Both the position numbers and the translations under genes were made by a program. Positions 23,175 through 35,569 of a DNA stretch of 64,000 nucleotides are shown one piece after another. This stretch comes from Rhizomys pruinosus. Taxonomy: Eukaryota; Chordata; Mammalia; Rodentia; Spalacidae. The notes beneath the pieces were generated by a model that did not search any database, was not told the DNA's origin, and was given only the letters and a program-made list of their open reading frames with translations. Position 1 is the first letter of the stretch. Every line of letters starts with the position of its first letter. The stretch lies in the NCBI GenBank assembly GCA_009823505.1, contig VZQC01006589.1, positions 7,465,722 through 7,529,721 on the forward strand, in the 5' to 3' direction.

Positions 23175-23560
23175 CTTCCCATCATTGGATGTATGGATGA
23201 AGAAAATATGGTTTATTCATTCTTATGCTAAGATGAAATTATGCCATGTACAGAAAAACAGAACCAGAGACCACCATGCTAAGTAAAATAAAACAAGCTC
23301 AGAAAGGCAACTATTGTGTTTTGTCTCATTGCAAAGACATGCAAACACAAAGAGAGAGAGAGAGCGAGAGAGAGAGAAGCAAAAATATAAGATGCTCTGG
23401 AGAGATGTAGGAAAGGAAACTACAGGAAAAGCAAAGAGGTTTATATAGTAATTATGAGCAATATGAAATCATAAACATGTGAGAAAATGTCACCATGAAA
23501 ACTACTGTTTTGTATGTTATCTAAAATAAATAATAAAACTTCAGTAGCTGAATCCATGAA
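23175..23560 (+). mobile_element. Old L1, ORF2 3' end (sense), second segment
   Basis: 'cccatcattggatgtatgga', 'gaagaaaatatggtttatt' and 'accatgctaagtaaaataaa' match the end of L1 ORF2 in sense orientation, collinear with 22215-22695. A GA-rich microsatellite lies at 23350-23378. Confidence 0.75.
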
Positions 23561-23619
23561 AAGTTTAAATGAACAGAAACAATGACATTATTGTTCATCG
23601 TCATTGCCTTTTATTTGAG

Positions 23620-24200
23620 GATATAATTTAAAAACTGCAAAAAACCCCCAAATTTTGTAGAAAGTGTATCTTTTGTACATCAGTAGTGGGATACAGAATA
23701 TCATGGGCACACTGGAAAGTAGTTTCAATTTCTAAGAAATTGATATATAACAAAGACACAAAACAGAAATCGTTTTTAAATATACATCACAAGTAAAACT
23801 ATGTGCACACAAAATATTTGAAGACAAATGTCCACCATACCTTTATTGATATTAGCTTAAAAAGAAACAACCTAGATATTCTCAATAAATAAATTATAAA
23901 ATTAAATAATGCTTCAGCAATATTATGTGGCAATAAAACAGAGCACTGTATTAGTGCACACGGCATCTGAGTAGATCTCCTGACAATTATGCTGAAGAAA
24001 AAGCAATAAAATCTTGGGAAATAATATTATTTCAGTTTATATAAAATATTGAAATGAGTAAATTACAGAAATTCATAAGTTGTGCATGTTTTCCAGGGCT
24101 TATGGAGTGGTGGGTACGGCTATGTCTGTGTGAAGGAGTCAATGTTTGCAATCTGAAAATTGTATCTTGACTATAACATGGTTGGAAAGCTTTGCAAGAC
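23620..24200 (+). mobile_element. Ancient L1M-type 3' end
   Basis: 'ggcacactggaaagtagttt', 'cctagatattctcaataaat', 'gcagcaatattatgtggcaa' style and 'tgctgaagaaaaagcaataaaatc' follow the older mammalian L1 3' end. It is separate from, and more diverged than, the preceding segment. Confidence 0.55.
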
Positions 24201-24530
24201 TGTCACTGCAGGAAATCAGAAAAAAGTAGCAGAAGATTTCACTGTATTATTTATGTGCATCTCTAGTTGTCTAAGAATGCAATCCTTATTTAAAAACATC
24301 TCCCTCCATTAAATAATACAGATCTCCAAGATTGTATCCATGAAAGAAAATGTTGCCTTCCAGTGTGCTTCCAAAGGTGTTATGTGTGAAGTCGTGGCTG
24401 TATCCATGTCATAGAAACAGAGCAGGCTCTTGAACTGGTAATAATGCAAAAGACAAAGGCTTTTGTGACCATCTTTCTGTCTGATTTAGTCCTCTGCATC
24501 TGCACATCTGGTCTAACTTTTAAAAAGCTG
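24201..24530. other. Intergenic, nothing recognised
   Basis: Unique sequence with no coding signature. Confidence 0.5.
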
Positions 24531-24535
24531 TGTCA

Positions 24536-24750
24536 GGCTGGAGAGATGGATCAGGAGTTAAAAGCACTGGCCTTTCTTGCAGGGGCCCCAGGTTCAGTTC
24601 CCAGCATCCACATGGTGGCTAGCAAACACACATAACTCCAGTTTCAGGGGATCCAATGCCCTCTTCTGACCTCCACAGGCATTGCATGACACAGGTGTGC
24701 TTTCATACATGCAGGTAATATAATCATACACATAAAAGTAATAAATTAAA
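24536..24750 (+). mobile_element. B3-type SINE
   Basis: Head 'ggctggagagatggatcagg', B-box area 'aggttcagttccc', one CCAGTTTCAGGGGATCC unit and 3' segment 'ctttcatacatgcag'. An 8-bp 'ctgtgtca' occurs at both ends. Confidence 0.9.
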
Positions 24751-25480
24751 AACTGTGTCATGAACCATTTTATATTGTATTGAGTAATAGGAAAAACAAC
24801 TTATTGGTTAGAGTGTGCATAATTTCAGTCCATAATTCTATTAATCAAAAACACATATTCTTTTTGTGTACTTTTTCTTCCAATGAAGTGGAAGTTTTTC
24901 TAGGTTTACCATAAACTCACTATTTCAGAGAATGAAAAATCTCAATAGTACATACAGTCTGATACACATGAGGCTGACATTAGTCATTTTTAATTTTTAA
25001 TATTCAATGTATCTGTACCTGTATATTTAAGTCAGTAATATCCATAGAAGCCCTGTGTACCCGTAATTCAAAATTTGAAGCCTAATAATTCCTGATGCAT
25101 TTACACTCTTCTTCCTTAACCTTCACTTCCTACCTGTGCCCCCCAAATCATGGATTCATAACACAACCTTCCAGAATATATAGAGAGCACTCTATGTAAT
25201 TTGAACTGTATATGCATTTGTCCAATGTCCTCAGCTTACTCATTTCTTTCAGATGACATCTATGCTTTATAGTCTTTAGGTTTTCAGGTAACAGTCTTTT
25301 CAATTCAAACCCTTTCCATATAAAATGATATGGTTTAGTAATATCAACTGCATCTTGCCTTAGCTGTTCAATTTCGAATCATTTTCTTGAACATTTATAT
25401 TCATATACGTGGCATTATCCCCCTGCCCTCTGCTCTACATAAAAGCCAGGGTCTCTCCTCTGTTTCCCACACAGCATCTC
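24751..25480. other. Intergenic, nothing recognised
   Basis: AT-rich unique sequence. Confidence 0.5.
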
Positions 25481-25484
25481 ACAG

Positions 25485-25595
25485 TCGCTGTTCTCTGTGC
25501 CTGGATCACTCTCTTCAACAAACAGCTTTTCTGAGCTCACCGGGAACATCCCACTTCCAGAGGCCTTCTTCACACAGTCCATCTGGACTTCTGTC
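25485..25595 (-). mobile_element. L2 LINE relic (antisense)
   Basis: 'ctctgtgcctggatcactct', 'cttcaacaaacagcttttctg' and 'agaggccttcttcacac' resemble the complement of the L2 3' end (TGCCTGGAACACTCT...TCAGAGAGGCCTTC). The frames here on both strands are incidental. Confidence 0.5.
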
Positions 25596-25599
25596 TGGT

Positions 25600-26100
25600 T
25601 GACTGCTCCACACACTCCAGTTCACACTGCAGAGTACTCTACTTAGCATTTTTTACAGCTCTGACTCAATTCAAACAATTTAATTTATGAACTGATTTAA
25701 TTTATTTTTCAATCAACTTTCTCCTGATTATACAGATTCAATCAAGACTGGGACCAAAATTTCTCCTGTCTTGATGATCAAAGTATTTTTTTAATTCCTA
25801 AAGCAGGAAGAGATAAAGAAAAATATGTGTGTTGGATGCATAAGGGGATGTGTGTGTCACTACATAATTATAGCATAATTTAGAGTGTTGTCACAAATAT
25901 GACTAGAAAAGGTATTTAACCTTTGTAAGAATTTTGTACTTATATGAGTGGGGATGAAAATAACTTTTCTCAAATATTCATAATATTGATCTCATGACAT
26001 GCTTTAAATTATTGAGAACACATTAATAATAGCCCTGCTTTCTAGGTTTCCTATAGCGAGTGCTTATGAATTTGACAAGAAATTGGAGAAAGAAAGAGAG
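25600..26100. other. Intergenic, nothing recognised
   Basis: AT-rich unique sequence. Confidence 0.5.
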
Positions 26101-26102
26101 AA

Positions 26103-26115
26103 GAATGAGGAAGAA

Positions 26116-26166
<51 letters not shown>
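26103..26166. repeat. (AG)n microsatellite
   Basis: About 26 AG units following an interrupted GA-rich leader. Confidence 0.95.
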
Positions 26167-27464
26167 AGAGTTCCTGGACAACAAAACATGAAGAAGATGA
26201 AGTCTAAACAAGCCAGATCACTGAACATATGAGCTGGCATACATGGTTATTCAACCATGTAGTGTTAAATTAGAGTTCCCATCAAGGCAGTACCAAAGTC
26301 TTTACAAAATTTGACATTTGATCCTCTAAATTACAGAGTATTTTAATCAAAAAAGAAACAGATATTTGAGTGGCAGTTTAGATAGATGTTTTTTAGAGAG
26401 AGTAACAAGTTGCTAAAAGGAAAATCATGAAACTGTGGCTGGGTTTATAAACCAACTAAAATCACATAACCATGTGCTGGGGTACAGTTGGCGGATCATG
26501 CTTGTCAAATTTCACAGAGAATAGGCTAAGATAAGACTACATAAGTTGAGGGTTGATTTGGGTAGCATATGACAGCAAAACAAAATAGCAATTGAACAAT
26601 AGATTAAAGTTGATAGCAAGTACTTATCCCAAATAACATCACATCAAACAGCTGCATCCAACACAACGGTCAAAATATGTGGATGTCTTAGGGACTGTCA
26701 ATCAATTCTGTAGGCATTCTGTCTTCTTGCCTAAGAACTACCTTTTGCAAAAGAATCACTTCAACAGAGGTCTCAGCTTCACATTTATTTATAAACAGTG
26801 ACTCTTCAAGACAGTAGATTCTTAATGTGTTTGCATGTGTTTAATTCTTTTGTGATATAATGGCAGAGGAAGACAACACAAAAATCATTTTAAATGTGAT
26901 CATTTTGCCTCCAGGCCCTGGCCCTGTCCACTCCTCTTTCCAGCTTCATAACTTATGGGTGCTAGAGCAAAGTGTTCAGATGGGAAACACATCCACCATG
27001 CAGCTATTTCCAAAGACCAGAAGGTGATGCTTTGCAGCATGCTGGAATTTTGAGAACTATTTTGGGACACATGGACATTGACTATGGTCTCCTTTTCAAT
27101 AATTGGTTCAAAATCTTTTCTTTAAAATAATTGTTTCTTTCTTATTCATAGAGTGCTTCTAATAATGACACTTGTAGGCAAAGCACAAAACATATCCCTT
27201 GACACAAAATGCCCCGTGTGTTCTGCAGAAGGAAATGGTGTGGTTACACAGGAGTAGCAGTGCTCCATTTCACTGGGTGTAATCTCGATGTACCCCCTTC
27301 TTGTACTCACTTAGTAAGAACTAACCCTTTAACAATGAAAATGAGCTCCTTCTTTTTTTTTTTCAAAGTAAAGCTAGTCTAAATAAAATAATCCACTTGT
27401 ATCTTGAATAGTAGTAATTTAATTTACAAGCACAAAGTAGATTTAAGAGAAAATATATTTTTCA
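26167..27464. other. Intergenic, nothing recognised
   Basis: About 1.3 kb of unique sequence. No exon, SINE or LINE is recognisable by eye. Confidence 0.5.
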
Positions 27465-27675
27465 GGGGTTAGAAAGTTGGCTCACTGGTTGAGAGCTTTG
27501 GCTGCTCTCACAGAGTTCCTGGATTCAGTTCACAGCATAGCAACTAACAATTGTCATGAACTCCAGTTCGAGGGGATCCAAAGGCCTCTTTTAATCTCCA
27601 CAGGCATTGTAAAACATGGGTGCACTTACATACCTGCATGCAATGAACTCTTAATCATAAATAAAAATAATAAAT
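27465..27675 (+). mobile_element. B3-type SINE, diverged
   Basis: Head 'ggggttagaaagttggctca', B-box area 'tggattcagttcac', one CCAGTTCGAGGGGATCC unit and 3' segment 'gggtgcacttacatacctg'. Confidence 0.85.
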
Positions 27676-27797
27676 AATATTTTTCTAATGTATGCTAAAA
27701 TTATTAAATGACCAAGAGGTTGTTTTCTAGAAAAAAGAAAGAAAATATATTTTTCACCACAAGTCAGATTAAAGATTTCAAAGCAGAAAACTTTCTT

Positions 27798-28007
27798 TTC
27801 AGAGGCTCTAAAGGTGATTCAGTGGTTAAGAAGACATATTGCTCTGAAAGTAGACTGGAGTCTGGTTCTCAGAACACACATCAATCATCTCACAACTGCC
27901 TGTCACTCTATCTCCAAGAAATCAGATGGCCTTTTCTGGCTACTGCAGCTACTTACACTCACATGGCATTAGCACATGCACACCCACATATGCACAGGCA
28001 CACACAT

Positions 28008-28041
<34 letters not shown>

Positions 28042-28045
28042 ATAT
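27798..28045 (+). mobile_element. B3-type SINE with CA expansion
   Basis: Head 'aggctctaaaggtgattcag' and 'tggttaagaagac', then a degenerate middle and 'cagatggccttttctggcta'. It ends in an expanded CA tract (27995-28036) and a short A/T tail. The 119-codon frame spanning it is a repeat artefact. Confidence 0.75.
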
Positions 28046-29522
28046 TTACAATAATAAAGTAAACTAAATATCTTGTTGTTGAAAATATCTATAACTAAAT
28101 CTTTAATACTTTAAAATTTTTAAAAATTAAATACACTGGTGCTTGAAACAACCAGTGAGCTAATGTTTGTAAGTGATGAGAACCTGGTCTTAGAAAATCA
28201 TGCATAAGTAAAAGATATTCTCCACGTAAGAAAAAGAGTAGAGGGTGGTCTTGTGACCCATGCAAAAATGTTTAATGTGGATTTTAGATTCCACATTACT
28301 TAGTATTATATAAAAATATTCATTATTAGCTAAAAAATCCTTAACTACAGTGTTCTTAGCTATAATCTTGTGTAAGATAATATACTCTTTTTTTGAGTTG
28401 TTGCAATATTTGATTATCCATTTGGTTGTTACAGAAAATTCTTAACTGTCATTGATTGTTGTTGCCGAAATACTGTATTGCCTGTATTTCTACCTCTAGT
28501 AATGGGCTTTATGTGCTAGATTTCAATATCCTTGAGCCTGGGCAAGTGCACAAGTCTTTTTAAAAAGAAACATGGTTTACTTGCACAAAACTGATGAGTT
28601 TTGAGAGATCATTAATGCCTTTGAAGTGTTTTTTGTGGGTGTGAAACAAATGGTGAGAATTTGAAATGGTCTCTTATTATAATAAATTAAGTCTACTTAA
28701 TTTATCAAGTCATGTTCATTCCCTGATTTTATATACTTGTATCTATCAATAAACATTGTGATACTTTAAAAAAATATACACTCTTTATGTACCTATACTT
28801 TTAAAGAATTCATAGCAGATTGAGTGTAAAAGCATGTATGAAGGTTGAGCTATTTTTTATTACATATTACAAATTTTAAAATTAGCTAATTGTTACATAT
28901 ACTTCTTAGTCCTTATCATTCAGAAAAGCACAAAAATAAAGGTGGAAACAGGAACATTGGAGTAGGAAGGATAAAATGGGGTGGGTCATGGGAGGGCAGG
29001 ACAGAAGAAGTGTGTGTGCATGGGGGAGAACTAACACCAAATGCCCTTAGGAAAAGCCATGTGGAAACTAACCACTGTAGAATTTCCTAAAGTAAATGCA
29101 TATGCATTATGGGAGATTTAAAGGGCTTACCATGTAACAAGGGAACCCTACTAAACAATATAAGCTAACAAAGCAAAGGCCCAGTGGCAGGAAGGGACTC
29201 CACTTTTGGAATCCGTGTACAGTGGGTCCCATAGACACACAAACAATAGTAACCATTGTCCCTGTTCTCTGTTACCCACCACAAATTGATCATGACACCC
29301 TATTCCTACCTGTAGAACAAATGAGAACGCAAGCAAGTACTGTCTCAGAGCTTCTCTACCGGCTCCCTTTCATAGTGCTGGAAGGTGTTACACCTGCTAC
29401 CCAGAGAGTTAATCATTTTATCAAATGATTAAATCTGACCCAGCTGTGACTCCTGCATGCTTCGACAACTGGCCAGTCAAGATATGACCTCTGGTTTGAT
29501 CAAAGCATGAATATCATGAGAA
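28046..29522. other. Intergenic, nothing recognised
   Basis: About 1.5 kb of AT-rich unique sequence. Short frames at 28890-29428 show no family signature. Confidence 0.5.
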
Positions 29523-29537
29523 TGGCCAAACACTTTT

Positions 29538-29746
29538 TTTTTAATTAATTTTATTTATTTCTGTATGTGTATGAATGTACCGTCTGCATGCAAGTTTGTG
29601 CACCCGTGTAGTGCAATGCCGCGGAGGTCAGAAGAGGGTATCAGATTCCCCTGGAACTGGAGTTCTCCTGGAATTGGAGTTTCAGACGGTTCTCAGCCAC
29701 CATGTGTGTGCTGGGGATCGAACCTGGGTCCTCTGCAAGAGCGGAC
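29538..29746 (-). mobile_element. B3-type SINE, 5'-truncated, with TSD
   Basis: It is flanked by a perfect 15-bp duplication 'tggccaaacactttt' (29523-29537 and 29747-29761). On the minus strand it starts inside the head at 'gtccgctcttgcagaggacc', so box A is missing. It carries two 17-bp units and the constant 3' segment. A 5'-truncated yet duplicated insertion is typical of target-primed reverse transcription that stopped early. Confidence 0.93.
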
Positions 29747-29761
29747 TGGCCAAACACTTTT

Positions 29762-30735
29762 AAATTGGATATAAGATTCGTTGTGTAAAAGCCTGTTGTT
29801 ATTATTCTGCTAAATAGATGTATTAAAGTGATTCCTAATGACTTAATATTGTACCTGTAGAGTTACACCTCTCTCAGCTCTCATAAGTGAAGCTTCTTCA
29901 TGCACCAGATTGTGAACAACACAGAAAATAACTGGCCAAATGCAGGACATAAGAGGCTGAAAGTGATTATCCCTGAACTGAATACCTGTATCAAACCTCT
30001 GCCTGACAGGCCTGAGAGATCATTGCAGAAGAGGGAGAATGATTTCCAGAACCAGAGGTAGTGATGACCACAAGGAAGCAGCTTTTCCCAACAGCTGGTC
30101 AGTCATTCATATGAATCCACAACAGGGATAACAGCATACACAAGGATCACATAAGCTCAAGGCAGAAAAAAAAAAATGACAGAATAAACATGGGAAGTGA
30201 GTAAGGAACCCCAAACCTATTTGAGGAATTATGAGAAACTGATAGCTGCCGTCAAGAGTTAGTCTCTTAAAGTTGCAACATGGTAGGTTGACCATATTCC
30301 AATGACTGGCACAGAGTGAACAATGTTTGAGGACACCAACCTGACTATATAGGCCTTTAAAGTGCACAATAGACTACATGAAAGTTTTCTGAGGGTAGCA
30401 AAGGGGGGGTGTAAATAAGGGAGGAATCCTAAATAAGATCAAAATGTACTCTATTAAAGTCACAAAATTTCCATAAACAAGGAAAAAGTATGAGCACAAG
30501 ATATGTGCTTTTATTATTAATGTGAAAAGTGATTGACATTGTTTTAGTTATACATACATATAAATATATATATATAACAATTTTATTTTAAAATATAATT
30601 TTCAACATATCAAGCCTATACAAATATAGATTTTCTAGGGCATTTAATAAAGAAATTCTTGGGGCATAATATTTAAACAGCTCAATGCTACTTTAAGGCA
30701 AATTGTTAGAAACTGAAATCAATTTATTTATTAAT
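29762..30735. other. Intergenic, nothing recognised
   Basis: Unique AT-rich sequence. Confidence 0.5.
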
Positions 30736-31171
30736 TTTCATTATTTTTATGTGTATGAGTGAATACTTCTCCCACCATCTGGGAAAATGCCCAAATACTT
30801 GAACTATAGGACCATACTCCTTGGCTCCATAGATTCATGAGCATATAAATGCAAAATGTACATACTATAGGCTTTAAAGTCCTCATAGTGTTTACAGTCT
30901 CAATGCTATTCAAAAGTTCACAATTCAAAGTCTCTTCTGAGACTCAAGGCAGTCTCTTAACTGTAGGTAATGGTGAAATCAAAAGACAAGTTACATACTT
31001 CAAACATACAATGGAACCAAATACAGATCCATTCCAAAAGGGAGGAATGAGGGCGTAGTGAGGAAATATTAGACCAAAACATGCCAAAAAGCATCAGGGC
31101 AAGCACCAAATCCAGCAGTTCCATGTCCATCTTCTAGGAATTACTTCCAAAGGGCTTGGATGTAATGTTAC

Positions 31172-31217
<46 letters not shown>

Positions 31218-31500
31218 ATATATATATAAGTAACTATTATGTATATATAAGATTAAAATGATATATATATAATATAGTATATATATAATATATATATTAC
31301 ATACTATATATGTCTATAGGATATACATGATATTATAATAATACGTGTAATACATATATTAATATATAATACTATATAACATATATATATGAGTGTAATG
31401 TTAGTCTCTCTCTCTCGCTTTCTCTTATATATTATATAGATGAATGATCATATAATATAATATATATACTAATATATATATATTTTATATGAGTATATTG
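31172..31500. repeat. (TC)n and AT-rich compound repeat
   Basis: About 20 TC units are followed by about 280 bp of almost pure A/T with many TATA runs. A second 'gtaatgttagtctctctctc' start appears at 31395, an imperfect copy of that at 31165. This suggests local duplication of the TC-plus-AT unit. Confidence 0.85.
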
Positions 31501-32256
31501 TCGATTCATTATCCAGTTATATGTAGCTCTCCTTGGCAGATGCCTCAGGGCTCAAATGTCTCCAATGTCTTAGAGCCTTCACTGCCAATAACAGTGAACG
31601 TTACAGCTTCTCAAAATGGCTGGTTGAGGCCTCTTGATCTGTCAGGGCCTTCTTTATGCAGGGACACCCCAACGCATGCTGCCTGGCCTCAGTGGCTATG
31701 TGAAACCATGTGAGAAGAACTGATGACCATTTCACTCTTGCATCTTTCATGCCTCTAAAACCACTATCATGTAAATTAAAGTGCCATGTTCAGGTCCAGG
31801 TTAGGTGGAACTTTGGCCAGCTTCATCCACATTATCAATTTTTTCTATGCTATGGTTTTCTAGGGGCAGAAAATCCATCTCTCATTTTCCTTTCAGAGAT
31901 TGGAGGACTGGATGCCTACGGTCTTGCCCTAAAGGTACAGTATGCATGACTTAAGTGCAAATCTGTAGGCCTCTTCTTAATGGATCTCATCTCATCAAAG
32001 AGAGCCTCTTCTTCAGCACATGCCTTGGCTCCAACGTTATTAAAGTTCTCTCCAAAATGTACATTCTGCATTTCTTTCTGTCACCATTTGGTCTTTTTCA
32101 CTGTAGATCTCCATAAAGTTCATCATTAATAACCAGCTTCCACTTCAATGTTGGGCTGTCTTAAAATTTCCTCCAAAAAAGAAATTAGTCTGTTAACTTT
32201 TCACCTTAACCCCAGGCTGTGGGCAGCCAGCAGCCAGATGCTTTACAAAGACATCC

Positions 32257-32512
32257 GGGGCTGGAGAGATGGCCTAGCGGTTGAGAGCACTGACCGCTCT
32301 TGCAGAGGACCCGGGTTCGATCCCCAGCACCCACATGGTGGCCTAGAACTGTCTGAAACTCCAATTCCAGGAGAACTCCAGTTCCAGAGGAATCCGACAC
32401 CCTCCTCTGACCTCTGCCGCATTGCAGGACACGGGTGCACAAACTTGCATGCAAACAGTACATTCATATACATAGAAAAATAAATAAAATTAATAAAAAA
32501 ATTAAAAAAAAA
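32257..32512 (+). mobile_element. Young B3-type SINE with TSD
   Basis: Complete copy with box A-like 'tggcctagcgg' and a perfect box B core 'ggttcgatccc', so it looks transcribable by RNA polymerase III. It has two 17-bp units, the 3' segment with 'acagtacattcatatacata', and an A-rich tail. Flanked by 'acaaagacatcc' at 32245-32256 and 32513-32524. Confidence 0.96.
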
Positions 32513-33010
32513 ACAAAGACATCCTAGTTGCTGCTTAAGTCCTTATTTTCTTTTAGAACTACTTTTGCTCTTGGCACTGTCAGCCAGAATCTTACTAGAA
32601 TGGCCCATTAAGCTCTTCGTAAAACAACATTCAACCACTTTTCCAGTCTGAATGTCCCAAGTCTTCCACAGTCCTCCAAAAACCCACATGGTCAGGTTCT
32701 TCACAGCAACAGCCCACTCTCTGGTACTCTGGTAACTACTGAAAGTCTACCTACAGAAGGGAGAGCATGTTTTGTTTACATTCCCAGGGGTAAGGGTCTA
32801 TAGTGGCGGGGGCAGCATGGCTGAAGGAGGTGGCCAGAGCCGAGAGCCAAGCGGTCCTATCTTCACCGAGGCACAAGAAGCAGAAAGACGCTGGAAATCT
32901 GTAGAGGCTTAAGAACTCTCTAAGCCTGCCCCCAGTGCTGTGCTTTCTTCACAAAGCCACACTTCCTAAAACCTTCCAGAGCAGCACATGCACTGGAGAC
33001 AAAATGCCCC

Positions 33011-33420
33011 AAAATGATGAAGCCTCTTGGGATCATTTTCATTCAATCCACCCCGTTTTTCAAAAGTGTTAGAAAGTTCATTCAGTGTACACAGACTGGC
33101 TCCTTTTCTCAAAACTAGGGAGTAATGATGATCTCAAGATATTATAGCTTTATTAGCTACAAAAGAAACTGATATTATAGATTTGGAAACAAGCCTATTG
33201 TCAAAAAGTCTTATAACCAATCATATATTTCTGTTCAGAAACCTCAGTAGTTAGATTTTAGTATGCTCCAAATACAATTTGAAACTAAAACAAAACTGAG
33301 TTAAAATTAAAATAATTACAAAATGCCAGAAACCTTTTATTCTCTTTTCTTAATCTTTAATCAATAAGAAATTTTATAGTGAATATGTCAGCTTTATTTT
33401 GTGTTAATTTCCTTTTTAAT
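33011..33420. other. Intergenic, nothing recognised
   Basis: AT-rich unique sequence. Confidence 0.5.
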
Positions 33421-33421
33421 T

Positions 33422-33622
33422 TTTTTAATTTATTATTTATTTATGTGTGTGCACATGCATGTGTGTGCACACGTGCAATGCTGAGTGAGTGGAGGCCAGA
33501 ACAACTTGCAAGACTCAGTTCTCTCCTTTTACCTTGTCAGTTCCAGGGATGGAACTCTGGTGGTCAGGCATGGCAGCAGGTGCCTTTATGGGCTGAGCCA
33601 TCTTGTCAGCCATGTACTGTTA
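33422..33622 (-). mobile_element. Old tRNA-derived SINE
   Basis: The plus strand reads A/T tail, 'gtgcacatgcatgtgtgtgc', 'agtggaggccagaacaactt', 'cagttctctcctttt', 'ttccagggatggaactctgg' and 'gggctgagccatcttgtcag', ending in the complement of a tRNA-like head. This is a B2/B3-related older SINE. Confidence 0.75.
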
Positions 33623-34083
33623 ATTTCTATGACTTCTTAAAATGTGGATACAACTGATAGTTTCAACTTAATTGTTGGCTAACCCCTGAGAAATTTGGGA
33701 TATTCTAAGCTCTTCACCAATCTCAAAGCTGCAAAGCTGCTATTTATAAATTACTTAGACAGGTCTATGGTAGCCCTTCTAAAATGTATATGCAGTACTG
33801 ACTGGAGATTGTGGATTCTGTTAACAAACAATACTGTTACCACAATTGGCATTCAGTTCTATGACATGTCCTTACAATGCAATTGTATGTTAAAGTAAAC
33901 ATGGATGGAGGATTATCTCTGTACTTTGAATCCTACCACAATGAAAGCCCAACCTACTTGACTTTTATAACAAGTGACTCAGAGCCAGTCACAGTAGCTT
34001 AGCTACAGTCAAAAAACAAAGCAAAGCAAAACAAAACAAAACAACAAAATGATAAACAGATTATTTTTAATACTAGAACAATA
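33623..34083. other. Intergenic, nothing recognised
   Basis: Unique sequence with a (CAAAA)n-like patch at 34013-34045. Confidence 0.5.
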
Positions 34084-34141
34084 GAAGATGATAGATGATA
34101 GATAGATAGAAGATGATAGATAGATAGATAGATAGATAGAT

Positions 34142-34185
<44 letters not shown>
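34084..34185. repeat. (GATA)n microsatellite
   Basis: About 20 GATA units with a few 'gat gata' interruptions. Confidence 0.95.
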
Positions 34186-34341
34186 CTAGAGATATGGCCC
34201 AGTATTTAAGAGAACTTGTTTGACTTCCAGAGAACCTGAGATCAGTTCCCTAAACCCAAATTGAACACCTCACAACCACCTGTGAGTTGATCTCTAAACT
34301 ATTTGCTACCCACTTCCAACCTTTGGGAGCACCCACATTCA

Positions 34342-34385
<44 letters not shown>

Positions 34386-34428
34386 ATGAATATAGACAGA
34401 TACACATAAATAAAGTATAACTTAAAAT
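34186..34428 (+). mobile_element. B3-type SINE with CA expansion
   Basis: 'ctagagatatggcccagtat' head, 'gagatcagttccct' B-box area, a degenerate middle, a CA tract at 34345-34383 and a 'catacacataaataaa'-type tail. Confidence 0.75.
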
Positions 34429-35565
34429 GTAAAAACTAGGCTATAGATTTAATTGCCATGTAATATGCATATTTTGCAACCAGAAAAATTATACTTCTGA
34501 AATATATGTTTACAAAGGAAAAGATTTATTAGTTACAAAAGTGGTCATGGCTAAACAGACTCAAAGATAAGACGATAGCTTGTATTAAACAAAGAAAAAA
34601 GAAAAATAAATTGCAAGTTAAGCTCAAAATCTTTGAAACATGTCAACTGGCCAAATCCAAGGAAAAAGATAAAAGCAACAATGATAAGTCATGGTAAGTG
34701 CAATCGAGTAGAGAGTAGCAAACAAACAAAGGTCACAACCTAACAAGACCCAAAAGAGTTCACCTTCAGATTAACAACCAGTCCAGAGTTAATAATGAAA
34801 TTACTCATATCATAAAACATATAAAGATATATAAAATAAATTTGTGAAGAAGTTAATTATGCTGTTTAAGTTTTGGAACTAGAGAAGTGATCATGAGCAA
34901 GTTTTAAGGCATTAAGATAGCACTTTGAATAATTCACTTGTGTCAGGTTTATGGCTAGATATTTAAGAGAGAATATGATAGACCAGGTAAGATAGGCAGG
35001 TACTGATCTGGTGGAAGAAATGATCAAAGACAACAGTGCACAGGGACAGCACACAAGGAACTAATACTCAGATGCTTGGTGGTCAGTTGCCCTACCAGAG
35101 CCTTACATATTTTAGCAAATAAAGCTGAATTACTATCATATGAAACTGCAAATCTATGATGGTTGGAACTCAAGGACCCCGACAATTGAAAAGGCTTGAA
35201 AGTGAAGATCAAAGGGGAGGCACTCTTCACGCTGGTGGGGGTACTCCTGAATGAAGACAGCTTGTGAGTCCTTGCATGTAGCTAAACACACTTTTAGAAT
35301 AAGATCCAGATCTAGCAACCACACTCATTGGTATTTACCAAAATTAGTTAAAAACATATGTTAAAAAAGGGTGTGTGTGTGGGGTGCCTACACAAAATAT
35401 TTATAGTACCTTTATGCGTAATTGCTAAACTTAGAAGCCACCACTTTGTCCTGTCCTGAGTAAGAAGTATTCATCACTAATAAATATATTATCAAGACCT
35501 CGTGTTGGTTAAATATATATCATCTGTTGGTCCTTTAATCATGCATGGCAGCAATCCACATGATG
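34429..35565. other. Intergenic, nothing recognised
   Basis: Unique AT-rich sequence, no coding signature. Confidence 0.5.
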
Positions 35566-35569
35566 TCCT

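Larger units (their letters stand above)
30740..33010. mobile_element. Decayed rodent repeat (RMER-like), interrupted
   Basis: The block 'cctcatagtgtttacagtct', 'aaagtctcttctgagactca', 'aggcagtctcttaactgta' and the later 'cttcacagcaacagcccact' are familiar phrases of a long rodent interspersed repeat. 'taagcctgcccccagtgctg' and 'acttcctaaaaccttcc' at the right end suggest a second, URR-like piece (32770-33010). It is interrupted by microsatellites (31170-31500) and by a young SINE (32257-32512). The exact family is not certain. Confidence 0.5.
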
